A stretch of 64,000 bases of DNA from Yponomeuta sedellus (taxonomy: Eukaryota; Arthropoda; Insecta; Lepidoptera; Yponomeutidae). Position 1 is the stretch's first letter; each line of letters opens with the position of its first letter. The notes under the pieces are model-generated. The model did not search any database, had not been told where the DNA came from, and saw only the letters and a list, made by a program, of their open reading frames with translations. The stretch spans positions 6,063,473 to 6,127,472 of the forward strand of contig OW203724.1 of NCBI GenBank assembly GCA_934045075.1. Direction: 5' to 3'. The translations under genes were made by a program, and so were the position numbers. Shown here in pieces: positions 42,661 through 55,221 of the stretch.

Positions 42661-45600
42661 ATGGACTGTGCGTTAATTTCCGACGAAAGCAGTGATGTTG
42701 ATATGAAAACTATGAAGGATCAATTAAGTGGTAAAAGTCATAAATTTAAATGCGTTTTTACCTTGTACATAGTCATTTTCAAACTTTGGCGATTTTTTTC
42801 CAGAATTTGGCTTAGATGACGAAAATTTAAGTAAGGAAGAGATGAGCGATCTTTTGAAAGCTCTTCAGAATTCCAAATCTACAGTGAAGGAAGACGAACT
42901 ACTGCGTCTTAAGGTAATTTCTTAATCAATATTAAATTTAGAAATGCTAAGGATGAGTAGGAATCCCAGAATACAAATTTTATTTAATTGATTTAAATTA
43001 CCCATGTTTATTCTGCATTAGGAAAGTTCAGCTGTCCTTACTCATGAACCAAAGGGTGAGATTAAAGCCTACCATTTTGTGGAGCATTGATTTTAACCAT
43101 TCAGCAATTTGGAATTTGTTACAACTCAGGAAAATTTTAATGGCACATGTTTGGTATTGTTATGCTCGAGGCACTATGTCACAGGTTTGAATCTTGCTTG
43201 GGATAGTTTGTTTTCTTTGCATTTTAATTAGTAGGTATTTGTTTATAATAGGTAGGACTCCGTTCTTAATGTTCATCAGTGTTCCCTAATCCCTTTAATT
43301 GTTTCTTCCCCTCTGTACGAATACAAAATGAGTCATGGTAGTAGAGTAGTGAAATATGAAAATTTAAATTGCCTTTATTTGGCAATATGTTACTTAAAAC
43401 AAAATATATCACAACAGCATGCATTAAATAATATTATTTTATAGAGCGTCATTTTAATTATAAAAATAATTAATAATACCTATATAATTTATTAATTGGC
43501 TGCCCATTTCTGAGCAAAGGCCTCCCCCAGATATTCCCAATCTACTTACTCTTTGTGAAGTAATTCTTACATTATATCACAAAGTAGAGCAGTAGAGATC
43601 CTCAATTGGAAGTTTGTGGGTTTGAATACCGGTGTAAGTATGCACTTTGTCTCTATGGCTTGTACATTCGTGAAGTTATTGTAGCACTTTCTGAAGCACT
43701 TGTTATCAAGGGGTACAACTAAGAATGTGGAAATCTTAAGTCTAACTAATTAACAAGTCCGAAGTCAGCGCTAGCTAGGCTATCGTAACAGAAATGGCTT
43801 ACTATTCTCAGCTTGTCCGGGAAAACTGACTGGGTGGTTCGCATTTGTATAAGGGATTGATAATACCTGAAAGTACCTGTACAAAGTGCTATAAACATCA
43901 GTTTACGGTGCTTTGGGATGCTAACTAACGACACCAATTAAAAAAATCATAATTTGTGTTATAATCAGTGATCGAATAATCAGATGCATATTTACCTAAA
44001 GTTATTTTTTGGCTCAGAAATTATGGAAGCGGCTTCTTAAAACATATTTTTTAAATATAAATCCCGGGATTTCAGAAAATTCGGGAATGCAAAACTAATC
44101 GCATACGTAGCATGGAGACGACTTATTTAGCGTGTAGTATTATGAATTTAAAAAACCCGGGACTCTGGTATTACATAATTATTTATATGTGTCTTTGTTT
44201 AAAGTTTATTTTAGCCTCCGATGCAAGTATGTATGTGTGTGTATGTAGGGTCTAACAGGAAAAGTAGTGTGTTAGTTAAAAAAAAACATTACTATAAAAT
44301 AATACTTTATTGCACATTTACAGGATAAAAAAAATAGATGTTGAAATAATTAAAATATACATAATTATTAATAATATATTATTTAAATTAAGTACCATAT
44401 GTGTAACAACTTTAATCACTATCTATAACTATAATTTGGTCACTGAAATCTGACGTTAATATTTCTCTGTCTGTCTGTGTTGAACATGATGGTGTTACGT
44501 CAGATTTCTGTGACTGTTCTAAATCTGAACTGGTAACTTCTGTTTCATTCAGAGAATTGTAGTAAATAATTGTAATTTTCTCGAGATTATCAATTTTTAG
44601 CCTATTTCTTTTGACATTCAGGATCCACTTATATAACGAAAAAGATCTCTCCACATCTACAGATGTAAGTGGCGCAAATTTGTAAATACTAGCGCCACTG
44701 TCTTGAGTAATATTTTCACTTATTGACCTAAGGAAATCAAAATCAGGGTTTCTAACCATAAGTTGCTCCATTTTGTTGATTAATATATTATTTGATGTCT
44801 GGTTTACAATTGATCTTACATCGTCAAATATTTCAAATGTTTCAGTTATAGTAAGGTCGCGTTTTTCTATTTTTACAATTGCAATATCGAAAATTTCGAA
44901 ATACTCGTATATATACTCTAAATCTTTCTTTAAATTAGGTTTTGTTAATACTTCCTTAGCATTTCTAATAGAGATGGCTTCATTGCTATCTAATAAACCT
45001 AGAACATTTGTTATTTTGTCTAAGTGTTTAGCATAGTAAAATTCCGCCTTTAACCATGTTCCCCATATAATAATCTTGTAATAACTGGCTCTGGAGGCAA
45101 GGGTAAATTTGGATGCAGCTCCTTAAAAATTCGTACCCTGTTGGGAGATTTTAAAAATATTTTCTTAACTTTGTTAATTAAAGTGTCTACATCACTATAG
45201 GTTAAACGTATAGTCTCAGTTAACCTGTGCAAGGCGTGCGCTAAACATGTAAAGTGTTTCATATTTGGAAATGTATTTTTTAATATTTTTCCAGCCAGTA
45301 ACATATACGCTACGCTATCGGTACATAATATTAAGACGTCCTGCACTTTACTGTTAAATTGATCTCTCCATAAGTTTTTTAAACATTGTATTACAAACTC
45401 AGACACTGAATGACCGTTAACTACGTCTAAAGTTTTGCAAGTTAACATATGAATTCGTCCCGATACGTTTTCACTTAACGGTTTAACTAAAAAATGTACC
45501 ACATATCGGCCCAGAAAATCAGTGGTTTCGTCTAATGATAGATAGATAGATAGATAGAATATTCTTTATTGCATGTACACCAAGGATTACATAAGAGACT

Positions 45601-48600
45601 TATAAAATAACAGTACAGTACAAATGATATCCATAATTTATTGTTTTGTACGTCACTATGAACACGTTTTATTTTGCTTTCATAAACTTGAGTCACATAT
45701 TTTGTTCTCAACAAATTCTCACTTGGAATAGCCCTATCTTGGTTGTTACATTTGCAAATGTATTTTTCAAAAAAACTACGAAAAATGGGGTTTTCAACTT
45801 TTGACCACGGTATGTTACACGTAATGAGAAAATTAACTAAATCAAAATAAAAATCATTTGGTGTTGATTTTTGAATCTCGCGATGTTTTTGTGACTTCAG
45901 ATGCCGATTCAAAATAGTCTTCTTTGCATTTAAATGTTTTTCACATTTCGTGCACACTATAGTTCCACTTGCCGAGTCGTAAAACATCTCTGGGTAATTT
46001 CTTATCCATGACTGAGCTATGTCTTCTCTTTGAGTTGAATCAGGCATTATGTCTGTGAAGCAAGAAAGATCATTCAAGTCTAATAGGGGCATAAATGAAA
46101 AACTTGAACAGGTACTTGCATGTCAATTAAACAGGTCAACTTGACACTCTACCGAGGTAGCTCAGATTCAGCCAAATAAGCATCTAATCAATTGGTTTCA
46201 ATACTGACTTGGAACCTCCATACAAAAATTACATGACACGATGTATTGGTAGATACAACTGACTTTTTTAACTCGAGGTACTAAATGCAATCTTAAATAA
46301 TACATTTATAAAAATAAATTAATAGACATAAACATTAAATACTATTTGTTGTATCACGCCTTTTTACATCAAGATTAGGGCATATTTGTATCGCAACACG
46401 GTTTCGGCAACAGTTGCAGAATACGGTGTTCAAATGTAATACAAAAATGTTGTGTGTCATAGGCCACACACACACACACTGGTCGAACGAGGGAATCTCT
46501 CACTATAGTCAAAATCTTCACATTTTTGCAAATATAAGTACAATGACATTTAATATATTTTGTAAAAATAAATAATCCTTACCTTGTAAATAAAAGAGAT
46601 AAGATGTCCAAGTCCCAGCGCAGAGTAAATCAGGTTCCAAAATTTGTAGCAAAGTCGTCGTCTCATGTAAAACCAAAATCCGTATCACAATGCAAATCAA
46701 TAACCGTTGTAGAATAGCCAAGTAGTCCGAAAATACAGAAAACACACGAATGTGATAAAATGAACAAAAGGAACTGTTTTTGGGGCGTTACCTGTGCACA
46801 AGCAGGTATAATTTGCTGTCTCGCTCACTCACTTATAAGTGCGAGTAAGATGACAAATTATGTTATATTATATATTTATGAAATGTTTAGCAGCCCTCTT
46901 ACGGATGCTACTTACTTTCGCCGTGTTAATATAATAAAAAATTAGATTTTTTTTTATAGAAATTCAAGGCACCGAGTTGTTTGTCGCTATGTAGAGTGAA
47001 GAAAGAAAATTACTTATCTTGACGTTTGCAATGACCGTTTGGCAATTAACTTTATGACATTAGCCAGCACCCGATCTATAGTCGGAAAGCACTAAACGTA
47101 ATTCTGAAATCGCTTGATTTTTTACGATCGATACAAAAGTGCATTCCATATTAGCAAACACCTGAACGCAAGTATTCACCCGACTTAATTCTATAACCGA
47201 AACACTGTATTCGTCGATTCCGGAATCCCGGGATTTTTTCGATACAAAAGTGCATTCCATAACAGCCAACACCTCAACTTTAGGTAAATATGCATCCGAT
47301 TATTCGATCACTGGTTATAATACGTTTTTATTTAAAAGTGAACATGAGAAATGTTAACAACTGTGACCACTATTTTTAGAACCTACTGTCAGAACCTCGA
47401 ATCAACAACCAAGGACTTAAATCACTTTCAGCCAAAATCTGCCGTTTTCCAACAGAAATCAATTAAAGTTCTAATCTATTGCTTATAGGTTATAGACAGT
47501 AAGTTCTAAAAATAGTTGCCACGGTTAAGATTTCACATGTTCACTTTTAGATAAAACATGCCCGAGAGCGGTAGTCCAAATAGTATTCTCTAGTCTAGGT
47601 AGTCCTAAGTGTATTTATATTACTGTACATTTCAGCTCAGAAAAAAATCATTGTGTTTTGATAGAAAAGTCCATAGAAAAATTCGCAAAGGGATCCCTGC
47701 ACCGAAAAAATGATTCATATAGACCTATCCCACACTACAGGATACAGGAGACAATTCTCTCTGAGCCAGGCCACAGAAAGACACACGGATAGGGCCCAAC
47801 TGTAAGGGTTTGTTGTAATACGGAACCCTAAAATGGGTTTTCTGACTACAATATAATGGTAGTAAAACAATTTAAGGGTAGTAGAAACGCACCAACTTCT
47901 GTTATGAGTGCAAATTGCTTGTGCCTGTTATTTTATTTTTTTATTTAAACAGGCTGAAATTATTTATGGCTGCACCAAAAACGTTCTTGGGCTACACTAA
48001 TGTTCGGATTCATCACATTTTATCCCATGAAGGACATTTCTCCCCAACTGAGGCAACTCGAGGTTCCTCCTGGAATCTCTCAAATCTTTCTCCCTGTTAC
48101 TCTGTGGTGTCTTTTCATTTTATTTTAGGCTTCTTTCTTTCTACTTCGCATAATGTCCATCGTTCGTAAAATGACCACTTAGGACAAATTTATATGGAAC
48201 CCTCCTTAGGAGAGTCCCTCTAGTTCTTGTCTGGTCGATTACTCTGATATAATGCCACCATTTTTATGTGCATTTAATAATCAGTATTTTTAAGTTCATG
48301 TAAAGTAATTGTTTATAAATTTAATTTTAACTTCAATTACTAATAATCAATATTGTTGACTTTATATAAAAAAATAATTGGTTTGCCTATTTTGGAACGT
48401 AACTTCATAATTAACTTTTGTAATTTTTGCCGAGGGTAGTAAACCGTTGATGCTTTCTAAAAGACGCCCGTCACCTCAGTCATCCGGGACCCCGGCACCT
48501 GAAAAAGTGCCGAAACGTTGGAAAATTGTAAAAAAATTAATAAACGAGCATAAATCCGTATAAAAACAGTTTTAATTATGTCTATTGCTCGTGTTAACCT

Positions 48601-50810
48601 TAGGAAATACAATAAAGTAGTCTATCTATCTACATGCACAATAACACAATAACAGCGCTGGGGTGCTCGGCGCCTCCTGGATAATGCTGAACCTTTACGT
48701 TTGCAACACCCACAATGCCATGTTGTGCACTTTGTAATATTTATGAGTTTGCTGTTTTTTTTATTTCTACACATTGTTTTATTGTATTCTTTTTTGAATG
48801 CAGTGCATTGACCTAATTTTCCGGTTGTCTCCTTCTTCTTATCTAATTTGGCTATCTTGCATTTCGAGGTTGCCAAACAAGGAACTGGTACTCTGTTGAA
48901 ACCACTGTCGTAGGTTGTGTAGACGTGATATCTTTGATCTCCCAGGCCTCCTTCTTCCTAGAATCTCACCTTGTAGTAAGTTCAAGGAAACCGTGTTTGT
49001 TGGTACCTTAAACTATGCATCACGTGTCCGAAATACTGCAGCTTCCGTTATTTTCGATAATCTCAAGAATTACCTACCTACCTCTTAACAAGATTTTGCT
49101 AATAATTGTTCAACTAGGGCATCTTCTTCTTCTTCTTTGGTCCTTTAACTCCTAGCGGAGCATAGGGCCTCAACCACAGATTTCCACTTCTGACGGTGGT
49201 CTGCGGCAGCCTCCAATTCAGGCCAGCTAGTGCCGATCGATTTGGCCTCTTGGTCTATTGATCTTTTCCAGGTGGTCCTTGGCCGCCCCCTCTTTCGGCT
49301 GCCCAATGGGGTATACGTAAGTGCTTGTCTGGTCAGGCATCTCCTGTCGCGGCGTAGTGTATGTCCTATCCAGCGCCATTTCCTATCCAGGATTTCTAGG
49401 TGGACTGGTATCTGATTGGAACACTTCCAGAGGTCGTGGCTCCGTATTCTTTGTGGCCAGAATATCCCCAGTATCTGTCTGAGACATTTGTTATTAAATA
49501 CCTGGAGCCTGTGTGAGATATCTGAGCGCACAAACCAGGACTCCCAACCGTACAAGAGAACTGTTTACGTTGGAGTTGAAGACTCGTATCTTCGAACAAC
49601 GCGAAAGCTACCCTGATCCCCCAAAAGTTTTTGAGTTGGGCAAATACACCTCTAGCCTTATTAATTCTTGCCTCTACATCAATCTCGGTTCCGCCGTGCT
49701 CGTCAACCAAGCTTCCTAAGTAGCAGAACTTATCAACTAGTTCCACATCTTTGCCGCTTAACCTGGTGGGCGTCGTGTCAGACGAGTTGATGCGCATTTC
49801 TTTGGTTTATGGCATAATAGTAAAAAATTATGCGGCCTTTTAAAACAAGTTTATTAAATATAATCTATTTATACATATAATAAAAAATCTGTAAACAAAA
49901 ATTATCTCTATCTGTCATGTTTGTTTCTGTAACATTATAGGGCCAGTTTCTAAATTGAGAATTTCACTAAATACCTTAAGTACGGCTTAGCAAAAAAGTC
50001 TAGATATTAATTATGGCAACAATATCCATACTAAAGGCGCGAAAAGTGACTTTTCTCCATACAAAGTTTTGTTTTTATATTTCTAGACTTTTTTGCCAAA
50101 CTATAACGTTCTATCACGCTCTTTTCTGTTTTAAATTCGAGGAGACAGCACGACAGTTAAGTATTTATATTGCACAGAACTCTAAGGATATTTTCCTAGA
50201 GTAGATAGGTATTATAAGTGTGTTTACTACCTATTTCAATCGGTTTTATCTTAGATATGTCTCGTCCAATAAAATGAAGAGTAAGTAGCAAAATTAACAA
50301 CTAAATTCATTACAGGTGGAAGAAATAACTGCTCCATCACCACAGAAGACTCTAAAGCGGCGGTATAAAAATGTCGCAGACAGGCGTATGCCATGGAGTG
50401 TCCTTCCCAACAACCTCACTCACACAGAGAAGGCGAGAGTCCTTGCTGTGTATATAAAAATGATGTCCAAAAATAGTTACTGGCAGGCTCGGCAGAAGTC
50501 AACATTTGCAGCTTGGCCACCACCAATGCAAATAATCGAGGAATCCAGCTCGAGATTGCACTCACTCCGGTCCACAAGGAGTGGCCGTTCTGTGCCATTG
50601 TATTGCACTGACTTAGACGATGATTCCTCCGATGACTTTGTGGCAACAAAACCTAAGAAGAGGAAGGTGTCTGGGTCAGACAATGACGGCGTCTACTCAA
50701 ATAAAGTCGTTAGTTTAAAACGAGCGTCAAAAGATCTAAACAGTAGGTCTGTCAAAGAAATGAAATTGAACACAGAAAAGAGAGACATTTTTACATTTAT
50801 TGAAGACTGA
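42661..50810 (+). CDS. unrecognised nuclear-type protein, three exons, 224 aa
   Basis: Exons are 42661-42730, 42804-42913 and 50316-50810. The junctions are AGTG|GTAAAA, TTTTTTCCAG|AA, CTTAAG|GTAATT and TTCATTACAG|GTG, and all phases agree, so one frame runs from ATG (context GCAATGG) to a stop. The N-terminus is acidic (MDCALISDESSDVDMK; FGLDDENLSKEEMSDLLKAL). A conserved-looking centre follows (RRMPWSVLPNNLTHTEKARV; YWQARQKSTFAAWPPP), then an acidic patch DLDDDSSDDF, a strong nuclear localisation signal KPKKRKV at about residues 172-178, and a basic tail. A poly(A) signal AATAAA lies at 50990. I do not recognise the family and assign no function. Intron 2 is 7.4 kb and filled with a hAT element, a MITE and a LINE fragment, yet the coding frame is clean. 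Confidence 0.8.
43300..43901. other. intron 2 of the 224-aa gene, first part
   Basis: AT-rich sequence with a LINE-tail-like fragment at about 43500-43560 (gcccatttctgagcaaaggc). Nothing else is recognised. Confidence 0.45.
44412..46092 (-). pseudogene. hAT transposase (BED finger, CGGBP1-like N-terminus), nearly intact
   Basis: From ATG 46092: IAQSWIRNYPEMFYDSASG then CTKCEKHLNAKKTILNRHLK (a BED-like C..C...H....H finger), IPWSKVENPIFRSFFEKYI, and LWIS(L)DETTDFLGRYV with an 82-bp LINE insertion (45541-45622). It continues with VQDVLILCTDSVAYMLLAG (second acidic block), MKHFTCLAHALHRL (the CxxH motif region of hAT transposases), and VITR..WGTWLKAEFYYAKHL, where about 8 extra bases (ttattata) shift the frame near 45060. 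It then runs open through NVLGLLDSNEAISIRNAK and ends with TSVDVERSFSLYKWILNVKR, the hAT C-terminal dimerisation signature (S.ERSFS). Only two lesions separate it from one open frame of about 545 residues. Related in style to the Charlie-like hATs from which CGGBP1 derives. Confidence 0.85.
45541..45622 (-). mobile_element. 82-bp LINE 3'-end insertion with (TATC)n tail
   Basis: It breaks the hAT transposase frame. It is flanked by AATGATA at 45534-45540 and 45623-45629. On the - strand it ends gcaataaagaatattc then (TATC)4-5, the microsatellite tail of a lepidopteran non-LTR element. Similar 'aagaatattctttattg' sequence occurs at 58024. Confidence 0.8.
47640..47835 (-). repeat. fragment of the gtacggaaccct-type interspersed repeat
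   Basis: In - orientation it carries 'tagggttccgtattacaaca' and related text, matching the family at 12455-12705 and 61240-61330. Confidence 0.4.
47840..49115. other. intron 2 of the 224-aa gene, no gene seen
   Basis: It contains LINE-tail-like text near 48010-48070 and 48420-48620 ('ccggcacctgaaaaagtgcc', 'gtagtctatctatctacat'). No coding evidence. Confidence 0.4.
49120..49797 (-). mobile_element. 5'-truncated non-LTR retrotransposon, RT C-terminus
   Basis: Two overlapping - frames give KDVELVDKFCYLGSLVDEHG, VEARINKARGVFAQLKNFW, then (shifted) YGWESWFVRSDI..LQVFNN and KCLRQILGIFWPQRIRSHDL, W.WIGHTLRR, and the end ADHRQKWKSVVEALCSAR. This is the post-palm C-terminal region of an RTE/L1-like reverse transcriptase with at least one frameshift. 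The 3' end is a (GAA)n microsatellite (+ strand ttcttcttcttc at 49123). It lies in intron 2 of the 224-aa gene, antisense. Confidence 0.8.
49800..50315 (+). other. 3' end of intron 2
   Basis: AT-rich sequence with no element recognised with confidence. It ends in the acceptor TTCATTACAG at 50306-50315. Confidence 0.6.
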
Positions 50811-50989
50811 AGAATAATGTTTTAAAATTGTTTTTGTGATGACATTTTTTATTTAGGGTCTTGCGTGTAGCGATTGCTCGAGTCGGCTTGAGTTTTTGCA
50901 AGAAAACTGTTGATTTGTTTTAGTTTGAACATAGGTAGCCTATTCGGAGATTAACCGTACCTACGTCTCTATTCTATTTATAAATTATT

Positions 50990-50995
50990 AATAAA
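50990..50995 (+). terminator. poly(A) signal of the 224-aa gene
   Basis: AATAAA lies 180 bases after the stop codon, followed by AT-rich sequence. It is the first canonical signal downstream. Confidence 0.5.
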
Positions 50996-51324
50996 TATTC
51001 CGTTAATTAAAATTTGTATGGTTGGTTCACTTTATTCTACAACTTGCCTTCAATGGTCATAACTAAAATACCGAGTCTTAGTTTACAGACACCATTTCTG
51101 AATGCTACGTGTTCTCTGTTTACATTTTTTCCAAAGAAACTAGGGAGGTCACGGGTTTTTAACAACGGTATAAAGTCACGCGTTCATCGCGCCCTAGGTA
51201 AAAAATATCGGTGTTATTTATTTATTTAAGGCGTAAACACCCATAAATTTGTTAGTATATAATTTAACCTATGTTAGTACAAAAACAATAAAACTTATTT
51301 CTACTATGTACACTAAAGTTGCAC

Positions 51325-53085
51325 AGTCTGTGAGCAGTTTTTGCTTCCATGAAGCTGCATTAGGTGGGCCCAGACTGTACAACCAGGCCTATCGTCAATT
51401 GCACGTAGGATGCTGTTAGCGCTATCACGTACTCGCTGCATCAGTGAAGTGCCCGCTTACGGAGATTGGCATGAAAGCCGTCAGTGTGGGCTCCAGTAAA
51501 CATCCCAGATGCACTACAGTGTTTCGGCAACCCCATCAGCATCCTAAATGCATTATTATATTGAACGCGAAGGGCGCTAAGCGATTTCTGCGTGTAGCTA
51601 GCCCACAGACTGCACGTGTAGAAGCTTTGACAAAATGCTTTAAAGATAGTGATTTTAACTTTTTTCGTGCATCTTGAGAATCTGCGGGACAGCATATTAC
51701 ATCTAACCGCCAGCGCCCTCCGTTCCCTTTCTATATCCACATTGTCTGATAAATCGTCGGTGACCCAGTGACCGAGGTATTTGTACTGTGTGACTCTTTT
51801 CAACAGTATTCCACTGAGAGTGATCGGTGGTATATCACTTACTGTCCTGCCTCTGGCTTTGAATACCATAAGTTCGCCTTTCGTCTCATTATACCTGAGT
51901 CCCTGGGCCTCCGCATATCGTTCACAGGTGCCAATCAATTTTCTGAGAGCTGCAATCGAGGGGCTCAGTAGCACCATGTCATCTGCGTAGCTTATGATAT
52001 TGACAGTTTTGCCATCAATACCAATAGAACACCCGACCTTGGTGCTACTGAGCTCCACTATAAGTTTATTTATGTACAAATTGAACAGTTTGGGTGATGT
52101 CAAGCCACCCTGTCTTACTCCGCATTGCAGAACATAATCTTCCGAGAACGATCCTGTCTGCCCATCTAACCACATTAATTTGGTTTTGGTACCTATACCT
52201 GAAAAGTGAGACTAACTCTTCTGGCAGGCCAGTCTCACTTCTCAGTTTGCTCCACAGTAGGTATATCGTACGAGACCAGGTCAAAGGCTTTTGATAGATC
52301 TAGGAAACAAGCGTATATTGGGGTTTTCCTGTCTGTATAATACTGAACTGTATGTTTAAGGCTCAATATCGCTGCCTCGGTAGATAAGCCCGACCTGAAC
52401 CCGAACTGAGCATCATGGAGCATTAGATGTTTACGCAGGTGCTTATCAAGAAGAGCATCCAAAACCTTGGCAATAGTTGTTGCGTGTGATATAGGCCTAT
52501 AGTTGGCCTTGTCGGATGTATCTCTGGTCTTATTTTTAACAATTGCAACGACAATAGTTCGCATCAGCTCAGCAGGCAGGTACGCATGTTTAACGCACAG
52601 AGTGAGGAACATCGAGAGAACTCTTGGCAGGTGTACGCCCGCGTACCGCAGATGCTCGTCACTGAGCCCATCATGTCCAGGGGCCTTGCCTTTTGTCATG
52701 TGTCTAATTGTAATACATCATTAGCCGAGAAACGAGTTTTACCCGCATCACCCATCGACTGCTCGTGCGTACTGAACATATGCGGCACAGGTCGAAGCGA
52801 GGGCTCTATCTTAAAGTGGTCTTTAAACCTCTGCGCTAAGTCAACATGGTTTGTTTGTAGCTCCATCCACACTCACTGGGAGACTTGACCTAGCATTTAG
52901 TTGTTTAGTACGCTTCCAGAAGCTGCTAAAATTGTTTGTTTCATGGTTGGTGGCTAGAATGTCCATTTTAATCTGGTCTTCATGGTTTTGACACCATTTT
53001 AATTTTGACTTGAATAGTTTCCGAGACTCGGCCATCGCTTGATATATTGCACCTGAAGACGGTTTTCCATTACACATAGGTACCT
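51325..53085 (-). mobile_element. non-LTR retrotransposon fragment with RT domain (CR1/jockey-group)
   Basis: On the - strand from 53077: a linker with FWKRTKQLNARSSLPVSVDG, then decayed text. MTKGKAPGHDGLSDEHLRYA, NYRPISHATTIAKVLDALLD, FGFRSGLSTEAAILSLKHTV and CFLDLSKAFDLVSYDI (palm Asp) follow. After a frameshift comes WSKLRSETGLPEELVSLFRY. After another come DYVLQCGVRQGGLTSPKLFN, ISYADDMVLLSPS (YADD), YKYLGHWVTDDLSDNVDIER and SFYTCSLWASYTQKS ... ALRVQYNNAFRMLMGLP. The order is canonical for CR1/jockey-like reverse transcriptases; the exact clade is uncertain. At least two frameshifts and several stops are present. No endonuclease domain. Confidence 0.85.
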
Positions 53086-53333
53086 ATATGAAAATATTTA
53101 TAAAAACGCGATTCCTCAAACAGTTTTATGTTAAATGCCTCCGAGGAGTGTTTTAAAGGAATCATGTATTTATAAATAACACAGTTTTTTTTTAATTACT
53201 TACATTAGTTGTTTTAGGTACCTACTAGCAGCATTTGATGTAAATTTTATGCGTAGGTACCTAGCTCTCGTGTCAGTATTTTAGCACCAAGGTATTTCCT
53301 GTGTGTAACTAAGCACCTACTTAAGAAAGTACA

Positions 53334-53442
53334 TTTTTTTTTTTTTTACTGGCAGGAAGTGGCCATGAACAGGGAGGAATGGAAGGCAAAAGGGGAGGCC
53401 TTTGCCCAGCAGTGGGACACAATCGAGGCTACATAAAAAAAA
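53334..53442 (+). mobile_element. 110-bp RTE-like 3' end with TSD
   Basis: It is flanked by AAGAAAGTACAT (about 53323-53334 and 53444-53455). The insert encodes the LINE C-terminus ...NREEWKAKGEAFAQQWDTIEAT, then stop and a poly-A-like end. It is a heavily 5'-truncated retrotransposition product. Confidence 0.75.
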
Positions 53443-53748
53443 AAAGAAAGTACATGCCTATGCATATTTAATTTCACTCAGATTTAGTCTGCATACAAGC
53501 AAACCGTTCATAGAAATCGTAAAAATACTGGAAGCAATAACGTCTAGGAAGAGAGAATGATCAACAAGAATGATCAACGTGTGTACGGAAAATGTAAAAA
53601 ATGAAATATTTTGCAATACAATGCTGCTATAATGACAAGAAATATAGGTACTACGTTACATTAAAAACACATTCAGAAACATGTTCAAAGTAAGTTTATT
53701 TTGATTTTATCTTCTCTAATACTGAAATAAGGTATTCTATGTACATTT

Positions 53749-53880
53749 TTGCGTTTTTACCCGACTGCGACGGAGCCCAAACGGAGGGTACCTAATGGAA
53801 ATGTGTTTGGTTTTGGTATGTATGTTTGGTGCGCGCGCGCATGTTTGTGTGTGCGTGCGTGTGCGTGTGTGTCAAGAATA
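53749..53880 (+). repeat. interspersed repeat with (GC)n/(GT)n microsatellite
   Basis: 'ttacccgactgcgacggagc' leads into gcgcgcgcgc and gtgtgtgcgtgcgtgtgcg. Similar 'gccgtagtcgggtaaaa' text ends the repeat near 63300, in the opposite sense. Confidence 0.5.
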
Positions 53881-53889
53881 ACAACAATA

Positions 53890-55221
53890 GTCTACCGTAT
53901 ACTCTCCAATCACATTATAAAACTCTTAAATTATTTTATTTTTACAATAGGTATGTATCATATTGAACCAACATCAAAAGTCAAATTTCAATGCTGGTTG
54001 CATTTGCAATTTCACTTTTATGATTTGCAGACTCAGAATGATTTATTCACGAACAATAAGAAAAAAAGGTCTTAAATAGGTACTACTTATTATAGATCAT
54101 TCCATGTTCTTCCTACAATGCGCGTACAGCCACAAGCACTATTTCAGTACTATGTCAAAGTCAAAATAGTCAATTTTTATTGCATCACGCTAGAAGAGCA
54201 TAATGTGACAAGGTTCTAAGGTGTTTACATGTTGGTGCGACTGTACGGGTATGAATGCATGAATGAATATTATTAAAAGTCCAAGAGATTAATCTTAATG
54301 TCACGTAGGTACCTACCTACTAAGTAAAATTAGTTACCAAAAATTACTATTAAATTGTTTTATCACACAGAAAGTCGCTAATACCTAATACTTTAGTACC
54401 TACCTAAACATTTTTTATTGAAAAAAATAATAAATTTATTTATAAATAGTCATACTTCTAGGTTTTTAACGCTGATAGAGATTTCGTAAAATATGAAAGG
54501 TGCCATAGAGAAAATCTTTGTCATTAAAATTGCTTATTTTTTGTAAACAAAGTCTACGTCTATGCACCGACGGTCTATGTTGTCTATGTTGCATATATTA
54601 TTATCTCCGACTCACGGCAGACTGATTGTCTATTCAGTGGACTGATGGACCAGACTGACGGATATTCGAATATTTTGATGCTTCATCAGTCTGGCATCAA
54701 TCCGAGCTCTCCCTCTACCGAACGAAATCAAGAATAAAATACTGTGATTTCATTCTCCCAAAGCATGCCATCTCGAAAATATATACAGAGGTACTCGTAA
54801 GTGTCAATAGTTTTATAAAATAAGGTTCGCAGCTATCTGTACTTTTGAGTCCAGATATCACCTTTAGCTCGTTTTCTGAGCATAAAAATTACATCCCTTA
54901 TTGTGGAGTTGCCCCAAAAAAATATATTTATCGTACCGTAGAGTGGATGCCCTCGTGGTTCTATTTCCGCTGCTCACAGTACTTGTTAATTATTCCGGAA
55001 ACGTTTCCCATCTACCTTACTGAAGTTGGCATCGTACTAATGTATAATGAATGAGTGTTGTTCAACTTGTTCATGAAACTACGAGAGGTCTGATTCGAAA
55101 TACCTGTAGTTTATAAAACAGAAACTTATTTCAAATTTGGACTATTTTGAAAATACCCCTGATAGAGTTGCACGGCGCGCAGCGTTTTAAAGCTTAGATT
55201 GAAGGTCTAGGTACCAAAGCA
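53890..55221. other. downstream flank of the desaturase gene
   Basis: It holds a SINE D fragment (54170-54250, inverse of 63760-63900) and an inverted-repeat fragment (54615-54715) related to 12972-13122. The - strand part adjoining 55222 would be the desaturase 3' UTR. No exon is seen. Confidence 0.45.

Larger units (their letters stand above)
43966..47313 (-). mobile_element. full-length-ended hAT transposon with 8-bp TSD
   Basis: Terminal inverted repeats of about 38 bp with one mismatch begin CAGTGATCGAATAATC(A/G)GA at 43966, with the inverse at the right end (47313). A perfect 8-bp target duplication GTTATAAT is at 43958-43965 and 47314-47321. A right subterminal tandem pair contains 'cgatacaaaagtgcattcca' (about 47128 and 47239). 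Length 3348 bp. The transposase frame (44412-46092) runs antisense to the host gene. Confidence 0.9.
43902..47570. mobile_element. TTAA-type MITE copy split by a hAT insertion
   Basis: The left part, 43902-43965 (gctttgggatgctaactaac, cgacaccaattaaaaaaatc), and right part, 47314-47570 (acgtttttatttaaaagtga .. ttcacatgttcacttttaga), are co-linear with the MITE at 1536-2074. The hAT at 43966-47313 interrupts them at GTTATAAT. Confidence 0.65.

Noticed and set aside
53749..54075. 108-codon + strand frame
   Set aside because: It is built on a repeat and a (GC)n/(GT)n microsatellite; no conserved motif.
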